Source: Acholoe squamosa (lineage: Eukaryota; Annelida; Polychaeta; Phyllodocida; Polynoidae). From it: a stretch of DNA of 64,000 bases. Under the pieces are notes generated by a model. That model did not search any database, was not told the origin of the DNA, and saw only the letters and a list, made by a program, of their open reading frames with translations. Below, in pieces: positions 33,392 through 43,180 of this stretch (its first letter is position 1; every line of letters starts with the position of its first letter). The stretch covers positions 77,420,002 to 77,484,001 of the forward strand of contig OX439039.1 of the NCBI GenBank assembly GCA_949317995.1, read 5' to 3'. Position numbers and translations under genes: made by a program.

Positions 33392-35458
33392 ATGTCTGCT
33401 GCCACTGAATCTCGTGAAGACAAGACTTTAAAGAGAAAGAAAGGACAGAGCAATTGGCAGAAGAGATACAGACAGAGAAAAAAGAAGCCAAAATTTTCAG
33501 TCAGTCACTTGATTCCTTCACTCGATAGCAGTGATGAGGAAATTGATAATGCAGGGGAAACTAGTTTGAATCAGCCTAACACACCTCCAATAAATAATGT
33601 AAAGACCAGAGAAACCGCAGCCTCAGTTTCACAAACTGTTGAAACAGTAGGAGTCTTGGTGGAACCATCTGAAGACCAAGAGCATATTTGGTCCCTTATA
33701 AATAATCATGAATCAGTTTTCTCAGAGTCTGATTTATCAGACTTTGAAGATGATCACCATGAACCTACATTGTCTGATAAGTTGAGAAGGTGGAAAGATG
33801 AAAATGAAAGTGTGAGTCAGAGGGCCTTGGAAGGTATTCTAAAGATACTGAGGTCAGAGGGGTGTACTGAATTACCTGCAACAGCCAGGACACTGATGAA
33901 AACCAAAGACCTGTGTTCAGCGAGCAAACTCTCTGGAGGCGACTATGCATATCTCAGTTTAGAAAGTATGCTTCTAGCCCATTATGAGCGATATCCAGAG
34001 GAAACAAAAAAGGATTTGGAATTTCTAGAGGTATCTCTTAACATTGATGGCCTCCCACTCTTTCGAAGTACCAAATCATCAGTGTGGCCAATACTGTGCG
34101 GGATCGTAAACATGGAGCCTAATGTAGTCTTCCCTGTTGCAATCTTTTATGGACGTGATAAACCAGAGAACCTTGATTTCCTGAAAGACACATTACATGA
34201 CCTCAACGAGCTCTTGACTAAAGGACTGCGGATCAGTGATACTAAAAGTATCCCTGTTAAGCTACGATGTGTTGTTTGTGATGCCCCTGCAAAGGCCCTG
34301 GTAAAAAACACCAAACTATGCAGTGGCTACAGCGGTTGTGATAAATGCTCTCAGCATGGAAAATGGGATGGGAAAGTGGTGTATCTTGATGTACGCGGGT
34401 CAGAGTTACGCACAGATGAAAGCTTTAGGAGCCAAAAGGACAAGAAATACCACTTTGGTGAAACTCCATTTACAGATCTTCAGATTGACATCATAAAGAG
34501 CTTTTCTATTGATTATATGCATCAGGTAATACTTGGTGTCATGAAGCGACTACTACTCATCTGGATTCGTGGCCCAAAAACTGTATACATATCTGAGGAT
34601 TTGGTGCGTATGGTGCGCATTTCAGCAAGTCAGGTAGATCAAATAAGTGACAAACTGTGTGCCCTTCAAAAATGTATACCAGCATGCTTTGCCAGAAAGC
34701 CACGGGGATTAGATGACATTGATAGATGGAAGGCGACAGAGTTACGTCAGTTCCTGTTATACACAGGAAGGGTTGTGCTGAAAAATGTTCTTCCAGATGA
34801 GATGTACTGGAACTTCCTTGAATTGAGTGTAGCCATCTCTATATTAGTCTGTGAGACAGCAACCAATGTACAGCATGACTATGCCCAGGCACTCCTCGAG
34901 CACTTTTTAGATGGTGCAGTAAGTCTGTATGGCCCTCGAGTTATGGTCTATAATATGCACAGTTTGACACATATAACAGAAGAAGCAAGGCTCTTCGGGT
35001 CACTTGATAAGTGCTCAGCATTCATTTTTGAGAACCACCTACAAAAGGTCAAGAAGTCTGTGAAGTCTGGTAGAAACATTGTTCAGCAATTAGTCCGTCG
35101 GACATCTGAGAAACTTTGCCTACCCATCACTCAACATCAACATAAAATTGGACTTACTCAACCAAACAACTGCTACATGCTGCCAAATGGGAAATTCTGC
35201 GAGGTCATTGGACCTCCACAGAAGCCCATTACCAACTCAACATCCCTCCTCTGTCGTGTGTTTAGTAAAAAGAAGGCCAGACCACTGTTCTCCCACCCCT
35301 GTGATTCAAGCTTAGTTGGTGTCAGAGTGGTTTCAGAAAGGCATTCAAAAGAAGAGTATGTGGATCCCAAAGACCTGACAAAGCAGGCGATCATGATACA
35401 TGATACAAACAAAAAGACCAATACGTTCATGGTTATAACACACAAGTTAATGGATTGA
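33392..35458 (+). CDS. CACTA-like transposase, 688 residues
   Basis: This is a DDE-type transposase expected to cut and rejoin the transposon at its CCCAGTG ends in the nucleus. Residues 13-35 are strongly basic (likely nuclear localisation and DNA contact). Residues 40-130 are acidic and low in complexity. The catalytic-like core shows NIDGLPLF (Asp219), VVCDAPAKAL (Asp297), a Cys310/Cys316/Cys319/His322 zinc-knuckle-like cluster, SIDYMHQVILGVMK (Asp374, His377), and YNMHSLTHI followed by FIFENHL (Glu547). The order and style match metazoan relatives of the CACTA (TNP2-like) transposases; which acidic residues are catalytic is inferred. The frame is uninterrupted over the full expected length. 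The ATG lies directly after a good 3' splice site (CTCTCTTCAG), so an upstream untranslated leader is expected. Confidence 0.88.
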   Translation: MSAATESREDKTLKRKKGQSNWQKRYRQRKKKPKFSVSHLIPSLDSSDEEIDNAGETSLNQPNTPPINNVKTRETAASVSQTVETVGVLVEPSEDQEHIWSLINNHESVFSESDLSDFEDDHHEPTLSDKLRRWKDENESVSQRALEGILKILRSEGCTELPATARTLMKTKDLCSASKLSGGDYAYLSLESMLLAHYERYPEETKKDLEFLEVSLNIDGLPLFRSTKSSVWPILCGIVNMEPNVVFPVAIFYGRDKPENLDFLKDTLHDLNELLTKGLRISDTKSIPVKLRCVVCDAPAKALVKNTKLCSGYSGCDKCSQHGKWDGKVVYLDVRGSELRTDESFRSQKDKKYHFGETPFTDLQIDIIKSFSIDYMHQVILGVMKRLLLIWIRGPKTVYISEDLVRMVRISASQVDQISDKLCALQKCIPACFARKPRGLDDIDRWKATELRQFLLYTGRVVLKNVLPDEMYWNFLELSVAISILVCETATNVQHDYAQALLEHFLDGAVSLYGPRVMVYNMHSLTHITEEARLFGSLDKCSAFIFENHLQKVKKSVKSGRNIVQQLVRRTSEKLCLPITQHQHKIGLTQPNNCYMLPNGKFCEVIGPPQKPITNSTSLLCRVFSKKKARPLFSHPCDSSLVGVRVVSERHSKEEYVDPKDLTKQAIMIHDTNKKTNTFMVITHKLMD

Positions 35459-35882
35459 CAGGTAATCGTCAAGTTAGGACATACCAAATAAGAATATCAG
35501 TCTATGGATTTGTTCCTCTTGTTTTGATAATCGATATTTTTACCTGAAAAATATGTCTACGGATTGCACCAATATGTTTATTTTTCTTCAGAAATGGCAA
35601 ACCAATCAATCTTTAAATTTCACCAGTGTCAATGCTGTAGATTACAAAATTAGGTACAGTGTAATTCACAAATAACTTCCATAGCACATAGCATTATTAA
35701 ACGTCTGTGTATTCACCTTATCAGTGAGGATATTCTATCTTAGATTAGTACTACATAGGTTCTCACTAAGTTTCAAGTGCCCCCTATAGGATTCTCGGAA
35801 GGTGTGCCTTATAAAAATGGGTATCCAGTACAGACTCTGTATGGCAGATACATGTACATAGTACTATATCTTCTATTGTCAG
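35459..35882 (+). other. Intercistronic region with splice sites
   Basis: A 5' splice site, ACAG|GTAATC, lies at 35461/35462, three bases past the transposase stop. A 3' splice site, TTCTATTGTCAG, ends at 35882 directly before the second gene's ATG. Splicing between them would give one mRNA with the two coding regions separated by only a few bases. No poly(A) signal is obvious in between. Confidence 0.5.
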
Positions 35883-38800
35883 ATGACTTACGCAGTGGTA
35901 GAATTCATCGCGGAGAAGAAGGCAGCGATTGTCCGAGCTTCTTGGCTTGTTGAGATAGAAGGTGTAAGTATAAAGCATTTATTTCATTATATTTTGGCCA
36001 GAAATGTACAAAACTCGTTTAAAATGGTATAGAAAAGGTGACTATGTTTTATGATAAAGAGAGTTTGTTTAATTGGCTCCAAAATGTCCAAAAAGAGATG
36101 GGTGGATGGGCATTGAAATCTTGAGGGAGATCATAATTCAGTTCTTTGTTAGGGTGCATTTATTTATTAGCCATTAAAGAAGCTCTTCACCAATGACTTT
36201 GTCAGTGTGCCAAAGTCAGTGAAGTTATGTCCTAAAATCAGTGCTCCTGGTATTTTGTACTGTCAGCTAAGAAGAAATCTGTGTGTCATTTGTCTTTTAG
36301 ATGAATTATCATCGCCCCCCCCCCACCTCCACAAGTTATCAACCTTATGTGATATTTAAGACAGTGATGATGTTCAAATCTGTCAGCACAAAACTCACTT
36401 TCCAATGGTTCAGAATTGACTGGCCTGGCAGCATTGTGGGAATGCAGGATATCTCATTGTGTTTGTCACATCATAAGCTTTAACTTGATACCAAACATGC
36501 CTACACATGTATGTCTTCAAATATCAGGGCATTCGGTCTAAAATCTCTCTGAAATGAAACACTATTATGTCTTAATATATATGTAATGTCAATATGATAT
36601 TCACTGTTCTAATAATGTTCAATGTTGTGGATATCGATGACATCCCTAATTCATTTTCTGCTTTACTTAATTCAGCAAGAGTTTTGCTACTGGCCACCAG
36701 AGGACGTTGACTGTTCCGTGAAGGATGATATCACACCTGCAGATGGATGGGAGAAGTATCTCGTGAGGATTTTCAAGAAAACAAGTGAGTGGAAGATATT
36801 AAGGACTTATCATTTACTATTGACATTGACGGCCTTTTTTCCTCCATATGTGCCATTTTATAGGCCTGTATGTGGATCATATTGTGAAGCTGAGTTGGGG
36901 TGCACCTTATATGTAAGGTACTTGGAAAAATATAACTGGTAGATACTGCATAAAATGGCTTAAAATGTGACACATTTCAGCATGCTGCCCCTGAATGGCT
37001 TAAAATGTGACACATTTCAGCATGCTGCCCCTGAATGGTTAGAGCTTTTAAATGGTTAGCACAATGAGATGGGCGTGGACCATCCTTATCCAAACCCTTT
37101 AAAAGCTCTAACCATTCAGGGGCAGCATGCTGAAATGTGTTCCATTTAAAACTACTTTGAGCAGCATTTACCCATCAATTTATCCATCTTACCTTGCATG
37201 TAAGGTGCACTCCAACTCAGCCTGACCATATAATCCACATACAGACCTAATTTACACTACTACAAGGTCGATGCACGATCATCATTATTTTACTACCGTA
37301 ATACCTCGCGTATAGGGCGCACCCCGCATATAGGGCGCACCCAGACTTTGCAGATGTGAGAGAAAAATTGAAAAATGTCATAACTTTTTTTCTAATCAAT
37401 GGATTTTAAAAATTCAAAGACCTACGGCCATTCCAGAGCTTTTATACCCATATAAAGGACTAGGGCAGTAATAGGGACACCATTGAGAAAAATCTCTCCT
37501 TGAAAATTCTGGTCCTATAAGGCGCACCAGGGGTCCATCCTCGTGTATAAGGCGCGCCTTATACCGAGGTATTACGGTATATGAGGAATGGCCCTAACAT
37601 GAGAAGAAATTATACAGGCCTTACACTCTATTAGAGGAAACATGAATACATGTATAGTATTAATAGTAGCAATAATGAGGGTGAAGTCAACTATGGAATG
37701 TGTGTAATTAAATATTTGAGGCATTGCCTAGTAAAAACAATGGGGTGGGCACCCACCACACAACTCAATCCAGGTCTAAAGTTTTTTGGTCTATCATGGA
37801 GAGGAGCTGGGAGTGCACCTTATATGCAAGGTACATGGAACAATCGATTGGAAAATACAGCTGGAAATAGCTTTAAATGGGACACATTTCAGCATGCTTC
37901 CCCTGAATGGTTAGAGGCGTTAAAGGGTTAGCGATAAGCCAGGGGCCTGGCAGACGTACATTACACCTTGGGGACAACTTTCTCACGCCTTCATCCTAAC
38001 CCTTTAAGGCCTCTAACCATTGGAGGGCAGCATCTTTGAATTGTGGATCTAGTATTAAGGATTCCCCCAAGCAATTAAATTCTCCATTTACCTCACATGT
38101 AAGGTGCACTCTCAGCTGACTTGGGGTGAAAGTTCCTGTCAGTTGATCAGGAAATGGATAATAGAAGCCTAGACGAGTGTATTTCATAACTTGATTTTGG
38201 GTGGTTTGAGGTGGTAATGTATCTTTAAGGGGTTAGGTTGACGACAGCAAGACAGTTCTGGCCAGGTGCTCCTTCTCTTGTCTCTCTATGGGCTTTAGAC
38301 CTTTTAGGGGTGCATACTGGTAGCCCATCAGTACCTCAGCCCTTCCTCCTCTGCCCCCCCCCCCTCATCCATGGCTTATCCTACCTCCAGCATTTGTGTT
38401 TCCACATACAGGAGCCCTTTGGGAAATTTTCCATATATGTGACGTCATTTAAGGAATTCCCTGGGGGGTTTCCTGGAATGTAGACTATTTTTATCATTAA
38501 GCCTTGAGTCCACCTCCTAAAAAAATCTGTATGTATCAATTAATTTCCGTATGTTAAGCTTTTATATACGGACACTACATGGAGGTCATTTGAAAACAGT
38601 TTTATCAATATGAAAAAAATCCCACATATGTCCCGCATTTGACCCTCCGTATGTGCTTATATAATATCTATGTGGAAAAACAGCTTCTTGATTAGGATTT
38701 ACAGGTGTTAAGAGAATTGACTTTCATTGTCAATTCCTCTGTTTTAATGTGAAATTCATTACATCCAACAGGCAGCTACACAAAGGCTCGAAGAATTGAG

Positions 38801-41800
38801 CAGGATTCCCTGGATACTTCAGATATTGACTCGGATTCAGCAGTGGAGCAGGGAGGAAAGCGGCGGCGTCGACTGAACAGGAGATATCTTCCCTCTGATG
38901 GTAAGTGAAAATTGATAACAGTAAATTATCTGTCAGATGTGGAAAATGCGACAGAGGAGCAGAGATCTCCCATCCAAAATTGTCATAACAACTAGACACT
39001 ACAGAAAATTCTCTTGTATATGCTGCACCCACTTATAAGCTGCACCCTGTCTTTGAGAGGAGGCTATAACCCACACTTAGGGCTTGAAAATTGGTAGTTT
39101 ATTAGTATTCTATAGTGCCCCATACTCTTGTATAAGCCGAACCCTGACATAACGCCCATTTTAATTTATATTTGGGTTCTGGTACTTGCTGCGGCTTATA
39201 CACAAGAATGTGCGGTACTTCTGATATCATCTCTTTGTTGATTTATGGTATAAATACCTCATGTTCCAGCTGATGAGGAAGCTTCAATAACTCGGTCTAA
39301 GTATAAGCCAAAGTCTTCCACACCTGTTGTACCAGGCCTGCCGACTCCACCCGCAATCTTACTTCTGCCAGGGACTCCCGCTGCTCAGAAATCTACTGCA
39401 CGTAAGGCAGAATCAACTCCAGTCAGAACTCAATCCACTACTCCAGCACGCCATGTTACACCTCAAGCTGAAACCCCTACCACAACTAGAGAGCAGCCAG
39501 TCAATCCAGATAGAGCTGAGCCTGTTGCAGCTACCTCCGAAGGCCCAAACAATGCAGTGGGAATAGAGCCCGTGGCCTCTACATCCAGGGGTCTGCCCAA
39601 TGCAGCCGGAGCAGAGCCTGTGGCATCTACATCCAGGGGTGCACCTAATGCAGTAGGAGCAGAGCCCGTGGCATCTACATCCAGGGGTGCACCCAATGCA
39701 GTAGGAGCAGAGCCCGTGGCATCTACATCCAGGGGTCAATCTAGTGCTATCGGAACAGGGACTGTTCCAGCTACATCCAGGGGTAAGTACCAATACACTA
39801 ATAATACTACATATATATTTGCACTGCTGACTTTAAGATACAATTCATAGGGATTCATAGGGATGCCAAGGGTTACAGCTTTTTGTAAATGTTACAATTC
39901 TAGACCCCATCACGGCTATTATGATCTCAGAAAGTTAAATTGTGATTTACAGATATGTGCTTTAGCTTAAATACAGACCAAGAACAAGCTTTTCCCTCTA
40001 CCAGATACTTAATGGTAATATATTGGCAAAGGTTCAAAAGTATGGAATCTGGGAGTGTCACATGTGTAGTTTTTTTGCTCTATCGTGCAATGCCCAAAGG
40101 GCAGAGTGCATTAATTGTGGCACTCCAACTTTAACTGCTTCTATAAGGCCAGCTGCTTGTGTGTGAAGAATCACATACGGTTCCTACTGTCAAATTGAAT
40201 GCAATAATAAACTTACCAACAGATGCTGCCATGTCAAATTTAGGGTCATAATTGAATTTGTGACACTGTATACTATTCATGTTAGACAGCAGAATTCACA
40301 TTGTATTTACTGGGTTTTAGGGCATGGTTGGAGTGCGATGATGGAGATGATACTGCAGAACCAGCAGGTTATTCTGGCAAACCTGGAGAAAATGACGCAG
40401 AGACAACCCATACCACAGCCAAATCAGCCACGTTTGGAGCAGCTCCTTACTACAACTTTTATGACAAAGGCGAACACAGTGGAGGAAGTACAGGAACTGG
40501 ATCTCCACCTTCAAGACCAGGCCACCATGAGAAATGCAGTTAGTCTCTTTTGTTTTTTATTGTATATTACTAAGGCCACACCAAAAAAACGATCCTTCCT
40601 TAACACCAATTTTGGGTGCAAGCGATTTTTTTTTTTTTTAGTACATAATCAGTTTGACATTATGGGTGCAATTATGAATGTCTTCTTTTGGCTAACATTT
40701 GTTGGACTTGCCAAGATATGTGTTAAGATATCTACTACCCCTTGGACAAATGGCAGGGCTGTCAGAAAAGGGCGGTCCATAGTCTCTGTCATCGTTATAG
40801 CACTGTTCTAAAGTTACTACATATAGTGTGCCCTAGTCTGATCCTTTGATGATTACACAAACATTTTTTGAAAAATAAAAGTGGAAAAAAAATCCATGGA
40901 CCATGTATCCAGAACTGTTATTGACTTCATCAGCAGATAGAGCTCTTTCCAACAAGTGGTCTGCTATTTCTGTACCTTCCTCGGTATGGTTACTATGATC
41001 TAGCAAAAAAAAAATCGGAAATTTTGAGAAAATAATATGGGCGATATCCATAGACAAACAAATAAAAAAAAATTCCATTTCCGAAAAATTTCTAATAAAC
41101 TACCTGTATTCGTATTTCAAGGTGAAAGTCCTGTACTCTCTTGGGGGAGATACACTCGAGGAGACTGTGAACCTCATCCTTGCGAAGGTCGGGACAAATG
41201 CAGCATGGTCTCACTTCAGTCCATATGGCAGGAAAGGAAAAATGGCCCTCAACAGCCTGACACATCTGACAGCAGCATTTGTTGGTAAGTTATATAAATG
41301 TTATATTTCTATTTTCCCATATAAATTATTATAGAGTAAAGACCCCTCCCTTGATAAGCAATTTCCTGAAATTTCTCATCCTTAGGCCACACCAAGAAAA
41401 AAAGTATCATTTCTGATGCTGCTTTCACACAGACTCACTACTGTCAAAACACACTGTTTCACAACTGTTTTGGTACTTCTTTTCTACTACATTTATTTTG
41501 GGTTATGAACATGTGACCATGTGAAGCCAATAGAAATATTAAGCAAGGCTAACGGTACTTTGAATGACTAAAACCACTAGATTTTCTGAATTTGTAGTCT
41601 CAGCTTTCAAACAAGGGTCTGCCATCTCTCTGTCTTTAGTAGTATGGGCTCTATTAGAATTCTAGCAAAAAGGGAGAAAAATCCGATTTTGCAGAAAAAT
41701 ATGAGGTCGCATTCGATAGACAAAGTAAGTTTTAAAGAAAAAAAGAAAATCTGTTGAGGGTGCCTTTCCATTTCTTTTTTGTTATCAAACTGTTCATTCA

Positions 41801-42662
41801 CACAATCTTAAACCAAAGAGGAATTCTCTAAAACCAAACCATTTTCTTCCTGTGGCATGTTACAAATTGGTGCCAATATTATTCCACATGCCAAAATAAT
41901 TATATTCACTTATTAAGAGTCATCATTGACATTCAAGTACATAGCAGTTGCAGTGACTGATTTCTTATTATGGTTACCTCATCCTAAAGTCATCATTCCT
42001 GCGCATGACACACAAAAAGAAAATGACTGTATCTTTAATTCCTAAAAATTGGATCATCATTTTGACAGCAGATTCTGATTCTGAGACATTTTCTATATCA
42101 GATATATCAAATGTAAAGTTATTGGTCGACCTTTATTGCCTCAAAGCATTGTGTCTATAGGACTCTCATTAGCATAGTTACCGGAGTCACTATGACTTGT
42201 TGCATGTCTTTGTAACCAGCAATGTCACCTTTCCTAACTTTTTAAAAATTCTGATTCCTTCACACGTTCCCTATTGGGAATTTAGAATAAAGAGGACCCT
42301 ATGTATAATATTTTCAGCCTGTTACCTGACACAAATGAATTGTTTTGGCCTAATTTAATGTACATGATAACCCTTTCCTATACAATAATGATAATGTTGG
42401 AAGCACTTTATTCTTTACAGCTGCTTGTTTGAAACGCCACCCATCCTTTAACCAGACCAAAGTTCTCCAAGTTTTTGGCGACAAAATGAAGAACGCCCCC
42501 AACAGAAAAGGAGGGTCCAACTACAAGTATAAAGTGCAGCAGCCTACCAGTAATCAAGAGCAGTCTCCAGATGTGCAACAGGATTCTGATGACCAGAATG
42601 CAGGAGATGACCAGGGTCCAGGTGACAACCAGGATACGATGGATGAAGAACACAGTGATTAA
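35883..42662 (+). CDS. DUF4806-like transposon accessory protein, 7 exons, 484 residues
   Basis: Predicted exons are 35883-35963, 36676-36784, 38772-38900, 39270-39782, 40321-40538, 41122-41284 and 42421-42662. All introns are GT-AG, most donors are GTAAGT or GTGAGT, and every junction keeps the frame. The N-terminus (residues 1-63) has AVVEFI, a tryptophan-rich CYWPPED stretch and YLVRIFK. Residues 64-106 end in a basic GGKRRRRLNRR patch. Residues 107-277 are Pro/Ser/Thr-rich with 16-residue repeats. Residues 278-310 form a likely coiled coil. Residues about 325-430 look like DUF4806 (RNAVKVLYSLGGDTLEETVN, YGRKGKMALNSL). The last 45 are Asp/Gln-rich and acidic. Function is unknown; a DNA-binding partner of the transposase, like TnpA of plant En/Spm, is inferred. 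AATAAA follows at 42740. Confidence 0.8.
36861..37249. mobile_element. Foldback element in intron 2, copy 1
   Basis: TAGGCCTGTATGTGGATCAT at the left pairs with ATAATCCACATACAGACCTA at the right. The interior arms AGGGGCAGCATGCTGAAATG and CATTTCAGCATGCTGCCCCT are also inverted. A 40-bp piece with TTAAAATGTGACACATTTCA is duplicated in tandem (about 36955-37034). The same element occurs at 37790-38125. Confidence 0.7.
37296..37577. mobile_element. CCGTAATACC-family MITE, 282 bp, in intron 2
   Basis: The left end reads CCGTAATACCTCGCGTATA and the right end is its reverse complement, TATACCGAGGTATTACGG (few mismatches). TA flanks both ends (37294-37295 and 37578-37579). Inner motifs GGCGCACCCC and CTATAAGGCGCACC tie it to the other copies in the window. 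Confidence 0.8.
37790..38125. mobile_element. Foldback element in intron 2, copy 2
   Basis: Diverged copy of 36861-37249. It shares GTGCACCTTATATGCAAGGT, GGGACACATTTCAGCATGCT and CCTGAATGGTTAGAG in the left half, and the inverted counterparts CTCTAACCATTGGAGGGCAG and CATGTAAGGTGCACTC in the right half. Boundaries are approximate. Confidence 0.6.
39002..39215. mobile_element. Diverged CCGTAAT-type MITE in intron 3
   Basis: The left end has TCTTGTATATGCTGCACCC and the right end GCGGCTTATACACAAGAATG with GCGGTA. TA dinucleotides lie at both borders (39000-39001 and 39216-39217). The layout is like the 233-282-bp copies, with GC-box motifs one step diverged. Confidence 0.55.
39557..39782 (+). 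repeat. 48-bp coding minisatellite in exon 4
   Basis: Four full 48-bp units and one partial unit start at 39557, 39605, 39653, 39701 and 39749. Each encodes 16 residues of the type VGAEPVASTSRGAPNA. The middle units are almost identical, so copy number has probably changed recently. The unit length is a multiple of three, so expansion keeps the frame. Confidence 0.85.
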
Positions 42663-42739
42663 ACTCACCCCTGGATCTCACTAAAGATTATTAGACTGAG
42701 AAACAAAATGTGCATAACTGTGCTTTATTTGATTAAAAA

Positions 42740-42745
42740 AATAAA
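42740..42745 (+). terminator. Poly(A) signal AATAAA
   Basis: AATAAA lies 78 bases past the stop codon of the DUF4806-like gene. It is the first such signal after the last exon. Confidence 0.6.
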
Positions 42746-42829
42746 GGTTATTTCTTGAACAACCTCACTCTTTATTTTTTCATTCCTATCTATAAGAATA
42801 CTATTACGTCATAAAAAGTAATAAATGCT

Positions 42830-43173
42830 GGAAAGCAAAATATACAAACATTTAAAATGTAGAAAAGACATTAGAAAATGTAGAAAATATGTTAGAAAAT
42901 GTTAGAAATATTAGTTATCCTAAAATGCAAGTTCAGAAACATTTTCTAACATTGAAAATGCTAAGGAATACATCAAGAAACGTTTCTTGATGTTTCAAAT
43001 GTTGAATGAGATGTTTGAAAACATTAGAAAATGTTAGAAAATAATGTTTGTATGAATGTTAGAAAACGTCAGAATGAGTCAACGTTTTAGCGTTAAAAAA
43101 CATTCAGAACAAACGTTTCCAAACTTTCAAATAACGTCAGAAAACGTCAGAAAACGTCTTTTTGTTCACTGGG
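42830..43173. repeat. Right subterminal and terminal repeats of the transposon
   Basis: Dense copies of ATTAGAAAATGTTAGAAA-type units (42850-43070) pass into GTCAGAAAACGTCAGAAAAC (43135-43155), then the terminal TTGTTCACTGGG. The array differs in unit structure from the left end and shares only the AACGTT/ACGTTT core and the 12-bp tip. Subterminal arrays of unequal structure are usual for CACTA elements. Confidence 0.8.
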
Positions 43174-43180
43174 AAGACGA

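Larger units (their letters stand above)
28381..43173 (+). mobile_element. Two-gene CACTA-like DNA transposon, apparently intact
   Basis: It spans 14,793 bp. The ends are a perfect 12-bp inverted repeat, CCCAGTGAACAA, and an AA dinucleotide lies on each side (28379-28380 and 43174-43175), giving a 2-bp target duplication. Both ends carry subterminal arrays with AACGTT and ACGTTT motifs. It carries a 688-residue transposase and a seven-exon DUF4806-like gene on the plus strand. The short target duplication, subterminal repeats and transposase style fit the CACTA/EnSpm (CMC) group. However, the tip reads CCCAGTG, not CACTA or CACTG, so the family is inferred. It lies inside pol of the BEL/Pao element and is therefore younger than that insertion. 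Confidence 0.9.

Noticed and set aside
39413-39793. Cys/Gly-rich frame on the minus strand
   Set aside because: It is antisense to the 48-bp coding repeat in exon 4 of the DUF4806-like gene.
40260-40811. 183-residue frame read straight through 40539 as a separate gene
   Set aside because: The first part is exon 5 of the DUF4806-like gene; what follows the GTTAGT donor at 40539 is intron with a long T run and no family content.
40560-41830. GGCCACACCAA-type phrases near 40568 and 41384 as ends of intron elements
   Set aside because: I found no inverted partner or target duplication, so no element can be delimited.
28379-43175. TTAA or TA target for the large transposon (piggyBac, Kolobok or Tc1/mariner)
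   Set aside because: The flanks share only AA, not TTAA or TA, and the transposase motifs do not resemble those families.
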